This document shows positions 57,200 through 64,000 of a DNA stretch of 64,000 nt, one piece after another. The notes under the pieces are model-generated. The model was not told the DNA's origin. It worked only from the letters and a program-made list of their open reading frames with translations, and ran no database searches. The stretch spans positions 287,421,166-287,485,165 of the forward strand of contig CM077666.1 in the NCBI GenBank assembly GCA_039707655.1. Direction: 5' to 3'. This stretch comes from Elymus sibiricus. Its lineage: Eukaryota; Streptophyta; Magnoliopsida; Poales; Poaceae. Each line of letters starts with the position of its first letter. The stretch's first letter is position 1. Both the position numbers and the translations under genes were made by a program.

Positions 57200-57948
57200 G
57201 GGGCAATGTTACTATCCTTTTTCACACTTGTGCTTCAAAGTAGCACCATGTTTTTCATATAGAGAGTCTCCTATGTTGTCACTTTCATATACTAGTGGGA
57301 ATTTTTCATTATAGAACTTGGCTTGCATATTCCGATGATGGGCTTCCTTGAATGCCCGAGGTCTTCATGAGCAAGCAAGTTGGTTGCACACCCACTTAGT
57401 TTTCAGTTTGAGCTATCATACACTTAAAGCTCTTAGTGCATCCATTGCATGGCAATCCCTACTCCTCGCATAGATATCGATTGATGGGCATCTCCATAGC
57501 CCGTTGATCCGCCGAGTTGATGCGAGACTTTCTTCTTCTCCTTTCCATTATTTGATACCTACCACCGCATTCTACTCCACCTAGTGCTATATCCATGGCT
57601 TGCGCTCATGTATTGCGTGAGAGTTGAAAATGCTGAAGCGCGTTAGAAGTACGATCCAATTGCCTGGTTTAACACTGGGGTGCTCACTATTTATATATTT
57701 GCGGTGAAGATAGAGTCATGCCATGATTAATATGAGAAAGTGAGTAGGGATAACACTCGTTAAGGATCGTATATTTTGAAAGTTAATGATTATGCTTCTT
57801 ATGTTCATGGATCTTATTTTGTTGATATTGTTAATTCATCGCTTCACAACTTATATGCCATAAAGAGATTACATAATAAACATGTTGGGTAGCATTCCAC
57901 ATCAAAAATTCTGTTTTTATCATTTACCTACTCGAGGACGAGCAGGAA

Positions 57949-57964
57949 TTAAGCTTGGGATGCT
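57949..57964 (+). other. PPT of the non-autonomous Athila relative
   Basis: TAAGCTTGGGATGCT directly before TGATACG. Confidence 0.85.
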
Positions 57965-59510
57965 TGATACGTCTCCAGCGTATTTATAATTTTTGATTGT
58001 TCCATGCTATTATAGTATCAATCTTGGATGTTTTATATGCAATTATATATCATTTTTTGGGACTAACCTATTAACCTAGTGCTCAGTGCTAGTTGCTGTT
58101 TTCTGCCTGTTTTTGGTTTTTCAGGAAATCAATACCAAACGAAGTCCAAATGCCACGAAACTTTTTGACGATTTTTTTCTGGACAAAAGAGACCCTGGAA
58201 GCTTCGGGAGGAAGCCAAAAGCCTCACGAGGAGGCCACAAGGCAACAGGGCGCACCCTGATGCCTTGTGGGCCCCTCATGGCTCCTTTTGACCTAATTCC
58301 ACTTCTATAAATTCTCAAATATTGGGAAACCAATAGAGAGCCACACGAGAAAACCCTACCGCCGCCGCAAGCTTCTGTTCTTTCACGATCCCATCTGGAG
58401 GCCTTTTCCAGCACTCTGCCGGAGGGGGAATCGATCACGGAGGGCTTCTACATCAACCTTGCTGCCCCTCCGATGATGTGTGAGTAGTTTACCACCGACC
58501 TACGGGTCCATAGTTAGTAGCTAGATGGCTTCTTCTCTCTCTTTGATCTTCAATACAAAGTTCTCCTCGATGTTCTTGGAGTTCTATCCGATGTAATCTT
58601 CTTTTGCGGTGTGTTTGTTGGGATCCGATGAATTGTGGGTTTATGATCAGATTATTCATGAGAAATATTTGAGTCTTCTCTGAACTCTTTTATGCATGAT
58701 TGTTATAGCTTTGTATTTCTCTCCAATCTATCCGTTTGGTTTGGACAACTAGATTGATTTATCTTGCAATGGGAGAGGTGCTTTGTGATGGGTTCAATCT
58801 TGCGGTGTTCTATATCCCAGTGATAGAAAGGGAGAAGACACGTATTTGTATTGGCACCATTAAGGATAAAAAGATGGGGTTTATTCATATTGCTTGAGTT
58901 TACTTTGTCTACATCATGTCATCTTGCTTAAGGCGTTACTCTGTTTTATACTTAATACTGTAGATGCATGCTGGATAGCGGTCGATGAGTGGAGTAATAG
59001 TAGTAGATGAAGGCAGGAGTCGGTCTACTTGTCTCGGACGTGATGCCTATTTACATGATCATTGCCTTGAATATCGTCATAACTATGCGCTTTTCTATCA
59101 ATTGCCCAACAGTAATTTGTCTACCCACCGTATGTTATGAGCTCGAGAGAGAAGCCTTTGGTGAAAACTATGGCCCCTGGGTCATTTATCATTATTATAT
59201 AAACAAAAATCCTAAAAATACTTTGCTGCAATTTATTTACTTTTATTTTATTTTGCAATTTACTTTATCAATTTATCTATCACTACGAGATTTAATCCTT
59301 GCAATTAACCGCCGAGGGGATTGACAACCCCCTTGTTCGCGTTGGGTGCAAGTATTGGCTTTTGTGTGTGCAAGTGCTGCTAAAGAGGTTTTGCTTGGTT
59401 CTCCTACTGGATCGATAACCTTGGTTCTTAACTGGGGGAAATACTTATCTCTACTATACTGCATCATCCTCTCCTCTTCGAGGAAATCCCAACGCAGCTC
59501 ACAAGTAGCA
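57965..59510 (+). repeat. 3' LTR of the non-autonomous Athila relative
   Basis: Same length as the 5' LTR with scattered transitions. Palindrome copy 7 is at 58235-58270 and the TATA box at 58306-58312. Confidence 0.92.
58235..58270. promoter_or_regulatory. Promoter palindrome copy 7
   Basis: Arms 58235-58252 and 58253-58270: 16 of 18 pairs, no loop, 35 bp upstream of CTATAAATT. Confidence 0.78.
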
Positions 59511-59515
59511 TGGCC
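59511..59515. other. Target site duplication TGGCC, right copy
   Basis: Identical to 52637-52641. Confidence 0.92.
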
Positions 59516-59596
59516 TTCCTCGTCAATAACCACGGCGACCTCCGTATGTACCTGTCGCCGATCCAATAGATCGCGCCGGCATCTTCATCATCAACC

Positions 59597-60549
59597 ATGG
59601 CATCTTTGGCACCAACTTCCAGTCCGTCGCACCTGCTCAGGCTCCAAGAAGCCAGATACCAGCAGTCCGTCATCGAGCACCTGCATGACCAGATCGGCCA
59701 TGAGGCCGATGGCTGGTCGGACGTGTCAGGCTACACGACAACCTCACCACTGACCTCTGACTCCGTGGATGGCGGCACACTGACAGCCCTGGCGCTCACC
59801 ATTTGGACGTCAGGGGCTAGGCGCCACGATGACCTCACGCGTCTCTACTAGCCCGCCCCAACCTCACACCTCACCGCAAAGGTTTGCGGCGACTGCTTCA
59901 TAACCCACACACCGGAGGACTGCATCATTGACGGTTCTGCCTCTGATGACAACACCAACATGGTCAATGTCATCTCGCTCTCATACAGTGAGAGCAGCGA
60001 TTATGGGGTGATCTCTGTCACCGACGATGACGACTATGGTGGGCTACCCAGTATTCTGGAAGCCCCGGGCTCAGGCTCCTGGGGTGAATCGAGGCCGTCG
60101 GAGGAGACTGGAGATAGCCAGCCAACCTCCAAGGAGGCCTCTCGGTCCGAGACCCCACAAGTAGTGTTGCTGCAGCAAGTCATGATTCCAAAACTAGTGG
60201 GCACGACTGTGGGCTCGTCAGCCTTGATACCGCCTGCAACGACCACGACAACAAGCACGGGGCTCGTGGCCCCGCATCTTCCAGCCTCCGGGCCACAGGC
60301 TGTCACGACGCACGTATCTATAGCGCCCATCATCACCGCATAGCAGTAGGGCATCACGGCCGCCGTAGGGTTTGCGCCTCCAGGCTTCCCAATGCCTGCG
60401 GCCGCCAACTTAAACTTCGCGGACATCGCAACGACGCGACCGCTCATCACCCCGCAAGGCATGAACTACCTCACCATACCTATTCCAGGCAGTGACCCAG
60501 CGGCCCGGGCACTGGAGGCCCTCCGCGTATCACAGTTGAACACATAGCT
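59597..60549 (+). pseudogene. Decayed ORF of Tat-2 (upstream ORF or gag N-terminus)
   Basis: One frame from ATG 59597 (MASLAPTSSPSHLLRLQEAR) to a terminal TAG at 60546-60548, broken by TAG at 59849-59851, 60341-60343 and 60347-60349. It has a CGDCFITHTPEDC motif, an acidic stretch (SYSESSDYGVISVTDDDDYG) and a Thr/Pro/Ala-rich linker. The start may lie further upstream, across the inserted element, because the frame before 52641 also looks open. I cannot assign a domain; the position after the LTR and PBS fits a gag or extra leader ORF. Confidence 0.55.
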
Positions 60550-61362
60550 TGTAGGGTCGAGAAGATAGGTCTAGAGGGGGGGGGGGGGTGAATAGACTCT
60601 TAACCAATCAAAGTTGCAGTTTTTAATTCTCTTAGAATTTAGGCAGATTTTAGCACAAGTTAAGATATCACCAAGACTTCCTACACATGCATATCTAGAG
60701 ATAAAGCAGTGGAAATAGTAAAGCATGTAATTGTGCAGAAAGTAATGGGGTAGAGAAGAGAAGATCAAACGCAATGAAGACACGGTGGTTATTGGCGTGG
60801 TTCCGATAGGTGGTGCTATCGTACGTCCACGTTGATGGAGACTTCAACCCACGAAGGGTAACGGTTGTGCGAGTCCACGGAGGGCTCCACCCATGAAGGG
60901 TCCACGAAGAAGCAACCTTGCCTATTCCACCATGGCTTACGTCCATGAAGGACTAGCCTCACTCGGGTAGATCTTCACGAAGTAGGCGATCTCCTTGACC
61001 TTACAAACTCCTTGGTTCAACTCCACATGATCTCGAAGGCTCCCAAGTGACACCTAACCAATCTAGGAGACACCACTCTCCAAAAGGTAATAGACGGTGT
61101 TGTTGATGATGAACTCCTTGCTCTTGTGCTTCAAATGATAGTCTCCCCAACACTCAATCACTCTCTCACAGATTTGGCTTTGGTAGGAGAAGGATTTGAG
61201 TGGAAAGCAACTTGGGAAAGGCTAGAAATCAAGGTTCAAATGGTTGGATTGGAATCTCTTGATCTCAACACATGAGTAGGTGGTTCTCTCTCAGAAAATG
61301 AATGGTGGAAGTGTAGGCACGTTCTGATGGCTCTCTCTCTGGAGTAGGTGTGGGTGGAGGGG

Positions 61363-61370
61363 TATAAATA
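61363..61370 (-). promoter_or_regulatory. LTR TATA box (SIRE-like)
   Basis: The minus strand reads CCTATTTATACC, followed by a leader-like sequence rich in GAGAGA. Confidence 0.55.
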
Positions 61371-61412
61371 GGCATCACCCAAAGATCCAACCGTTACAAG
61401 TATTTGACCCAA

Positions 61413-61725
61413 CTCGGTGACACCGGACCAAAATCTCGGTGAGACCGACTAGTGTAAAAGACTTGAACGTTGGAGGCCTCGGTGAGACCGATCAGAACAT
61501 CTCAGTGAGACCGAAGTGCAATGGCTAGGGCAAGACCACATTTCGGTAGTTCCAAAAATTTCATCTCGAAATTCCGAAGTGAAGTGACATCGTTACAGCA
61601 ACTTGGTCATGCCGTCTCGGTGAGACCGAGAACCATTTCGGTTGCACCGAAAAGTTAGGGTTTGGCTTTGGTAATGTGTGTGATCAACTTGGTGAGTCCG
61701 GGATGTGGAAATTCGGTGGGACCGA
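61413..61725. repeat. Dispersed array of TCGGTGAGACCGA imperfect palindromes
   Basis: Copies at 61413, 61436, 61479, 61502, 61617, 61638 and 61713. Most have 5-bp arms (TCGGT/ACCGA) around a 3-nt centre. Confidence 0.85.
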
Positions 61726-62085
61726 GATGATGCTTTTAGGGTTTTGGATAGAAGTGATGTGGAGAAGTGTTTGAAGGTTTTGGAGCAATACCACTAAGCA
61801 CTTGAGCAATTGAGTCATGATCAAAACCTCATCCCCTTTTAATAGTATTGGTTTTCCTATGGACTCAATGTGATCTTGGATCACTTAACAGAAAATGAAG
61901 AGTATTGGAGCTTTGCTAATATTTTTCCTTAGCATTTTGAAGGGGTCCACATCTTCTTGTCCTTGCCATGCCACTGTTGAACTTATCTAAAATATACTAG
62001 ATAAAAATGTTAGTCCAACAACATGTATGTTGACATTAATTACCAAAACCACCAAGGGAGCAAATGTGCTTTCAATCTCCCCCTT

Positions 62086-64000
62086 TTTGGTAATTGATGA
62101 CAACATACATCAAAGCTTCAAGTAGAAATGTAATAGAAGATTGTATGAAAGCTTTGAAGGAAACATGTAACATGCATATGCTCCCCCTATAGATGTGCGG
62201 CTAGTAAATGATGATAGCTTATGGATAGTAGAAGCACAAAGTGAAGGAATTGTAATGAGTTACATGTATCTTGGCTATATGCATCAGAGCAACAGGATGA
62301 AAGTGAAGTACTCTCATGTCTATGATTCTCTCTTGCAAACAATATGTGAAAGAGCAAGAGATCATCATGCACATGAGTATGATGCACATACTTACCTTGA
62401 GGTTCTTGATCATATTCCTGAGGAAATACACTTGAGAAAACAGAGTTAGATAACACAAGATAACTTCCCCAAGAAAAGACACAAGATCAACAAGAGTGCC
62501 AAGATTGGGATGACATGTAGAAGAGAGTATCACTAAGTGAGTACTTCTTTTAGACGCAGACATGTCCCCAAAGAAAGGGTCAAACAAGATAAACTTTCAA
62601 GAAATTCTCCCCTAAAGTGAACTTCCTCTCCCCCTGAATCTAGCATTGGATATTGGGAGTAGGTAGCGTGAGAAAACACCAGAACAAACAGAAGTACATG
62701 TTTCTCCCCTCTTAGAAACATGTAGAACTCTCTCCTCTTATAAAATGCATCACTCTCCCTTAGGATATACCTTTTGATATGGAAGAGATTATGGTGATAT
62801 AAGCTTTGATGTGCATCTCTCTCCCCCTTTGACATCAATTTCCAAGAAGGGAAAGCTTCAAGGTCACTGGTCAAGTGGGTGTGGTCCTTGAGAAGCACAA
62901 CCAGCCATGATGTAATGTCAGATGCAGGTAGAGGGAAAGAATCATTGAGTGGAGCTGGAGCAGAAAATACAAGAAATATTTGACAGAAAGTCCTTTGAGC
63001 AATGAAGTCAGTGACTCCGAGTTTGGTCAATCGGTGTAGCCGAGATCAGTGAATCACTGTGGTGCAGTGTTAAGTGCATGTCGGTGTATCCGATGTATTC
63101 CAAGTCGGTGTGACCGAGTCCAGTGCAGATAGAAGATTTTGTCAACTCGGCTCACTAGGCAATAGGCTCTCACAAAGATTTGCATGGAATTCAAATAAGA
63201 TATGCAATAAATTTACTAGAAGACAGAAAACTAGCAGAAGAAAGAAAAGAAATAAAGAAACATCTAGATGAAGTTTTTTTTGAAAGAGAAAAGAAATACA
63301 CACAAACAACAAGAGAGACACAAGAGAACTTCATCTAGAAGGGTCGGCGACTAGGTCACCTATATTAGAGTATATTGACTTAGGAGTCAAGTGAGAACAC
63401 TTGATCATAGGTCATACTCATCGTTAAGCTCAAAATGGGGTTGCCATTTTTCATTTAAGCATTTCAATGTATTAACATCTTGTTGAGTTGCTTTAGCTCA
63501 TATGTTTGAGTAAATCTTCTCTAAGATGTGAGAACTTACATTGGGATTTTTGGTGTTGATGTCCATCATGTAGTTGAACTTGAGGTGGATGCTCATGGAG
63601 TGAAGTTGGGAGCAATCCTATCATTTGTAGTCCATCTTCCTACATGGGTTAGATTTGCAAGGAACACCATATGTATCCAAATTGACAAGAATGAAGTATA
63701 GAGTCAAATATTGTCAAAGGATATGTTTGAGTTGTCTTGTTCCTTGGACACACCAAAGATTTAGATACTTGGTCCAATTTTCTTGCTCAAGATGAGAGTT
63801 TGTGAGCAACCTTATGGAATGATGTTCATCCAAGTACCTACAAGGGGTTAGATGCAATACAAGGGAGCAATGTATCCAAGATATGAAATGATAAGTGTAT
63901 CATCAAGGATTAGTCAAGAAAGCTCATGCCCTTGCATGCATCCAAGTGAGTTTCTAGTTCAATTTGAAGTATCAAGGATATTCAACTCACTCCTCAAGTG
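62086..64000 (-). other. Untranslated 3' region of the SIRE-like element
   Basis: No credible ORF. CT-rich PPT-like tracts lie at about 62180, 62606, 62628, 62701 and 62818. Three more TCGGTG...CCGA words lie at about 63020-63120. Confidence 0.5.

Larger units (their letters stand above)
55110..57964 (+). other. Non-coding 3' region of the non-autonomous element
   Basis: 2.9 kb without a credible ORF. It starts with a hairpin-rich segment like that after the Athila-2 protease (GCCTAGCTAGGGGCATAAAAC). It holds a G run (about 55549-55563), PPT-like hairpins (55761-55846), three copies of CTTCACTTATATCTTTT (about 56,050-56,170) and a purine tract (57121-57199), and ends in the PPT. Confidence 0.7.
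52642..59510 (+). mobile_element. Complete non-autonomous Athila relative with a single 233-aa ORF
   Basis: 6,869 bp with LTRs of equal length (52642-54187 and 57965-59510, 1,546 bp each) and a perfect TGGCC target duplication. It has the Athila PBS and PPT, and the same LTR family as Athila-2. It carries no gag, protease, RT or integrase, only one intact ORF (54408-55109) followed by 2.9 kb of non-coding sequence with hairpins. It must have been mobilised by an autonomous Athila element. Confidence 0.9.
51978..60549 (+). mobile_element. Tat-2: Tat-like gypsy, 5' part, interrupted by the element at 52642
   Basis: A 455-bp LTR (51978-52432, TGTCATACACC...ATCTGACA), then PBS-like TGGTGCACCAGGCACGGG (52451-52468), similar in form to the Tat-1 PBS, and a decayed ORF region. 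The interior is split at 52641/59511 and stops at 60549, where the SIRE-like LTR begins. Confidence 0.6.
60550..62074 (-). repeat. 3' LTR of the SIRE-like copia (1,525 bp)
   Basis: TATA box on the minus strand (TATTTATACC, 61363-61370), with an array of TCGGTGAGACCGA palindromes upstream of it at 61413-61725. The inner end carries a C/G run at about 60577-60590. Confidence 0.6.
60550..64000 (-). mobile_element. SIRE-like copia, 3' end (LTR, PPT and untranslated region)
   Basis: Minus strand. The LTR is 60550-62074, with the minus strand starting TGAAAGCACATTTG and ending CGACCCTACA. A PPT follows (minus GGGGGAGAT, 62075-62085). The rest, to the window end, is non-coding with several further GGGGGAGA-like tracts. 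The SIRE/Maximus-type assignment rests on the overall look of the LTR and PPT region. The pol gene would lie right of the window. Confidence 0.55.

Noticed and set aside
1..64000. Host protein-coding genes
   Set aside because: Every long ORF with recognisable motifs belongs to an LTR element; the remaining ORFs are short, shadowed or in LTRs.

Overview
The window is intergenic DNA from a large, repeat-rich grass genome. A wheat-type Triticeae genome (Triticum/Aegilops) is the best guess, because of a BARE1/WIS/Angela-type copia element (LTR start TTGGAAATATGCCC) and several Athila-lineage gypsy LTRs starting TGATACGTC. I found no convincing host gene, tRNA, rRNA or CRISPR array. Nearly every base can be placed in an LTR retrotransposon. 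Element names are from memory of family hallmarks; lineage calls (copia, Athila, Tekay, Tat, CRM-like) rest on protein motifs and primer-binding sites.

Layout, left to right: BARE-like copia, minus strand (1-7924); Athila-1 with gag-pol plus a third ORF, minus (7925-17935); Tekay-type chromovirus cut in its RT, minus (17936-24343); Athila-2, a gag-protease-only Athila relative, minus (24344-44160), split by a complete 13.4-kb Tat/Retand-type gypsy, Tat-1 (25478-38878, target duplication CTAAC); a small CRM-like gag-protease-only gypsy, plus (44209-47185); remains of another Tat-like element, Tat-3 (44161-44208, 47186-48939, 50459-50632), interrupted by a solo LTR of the Athila-1 family (48940-50458); an Athila-3 fragment (50633-51977); a second Tat-like element, Tat-2, plus (51978-52641 and 59511-60549); inside it a complete non-autonomous Athila relative with one intact 233-aa ORF (52642-59510, target duplication TGGCC); and the 3' end of a SIRE-like copia, minus (60550-64000).

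The insertions are nested. Reading outward: BARE lies in the Athila-1 3' LTR, Athila-1 in the Tekay RT, Tekay in the Athila-2 3' LTR, Athila-2 in Tat-3, and Tat-3 in an Athila-3 LTR. Tat-2 separately cuts the Athila-3 protease. Most pol genes are broken by one or a few stops or single-base frameshifts.

Three things stand out. First, Tat-1 carries a four-exon gene on the strand opposite its gag-pol. Its intron phases fit exactly, and it encodes a 'putative gypsy-type transposon' domain protein with a long coiled-coil tail. Second, a long palindrome followed by a TATA box recurs seven times, in two Athila LTR families and once inside Athila-1 directly upstream of an extra ORF. Third, several elements carry extra ORFs or lack pol: an ORF upstream of gag in the Tekay element, ORF3 in Athila-1, the 233-aa ORF element, and two gag-protease-only elements.
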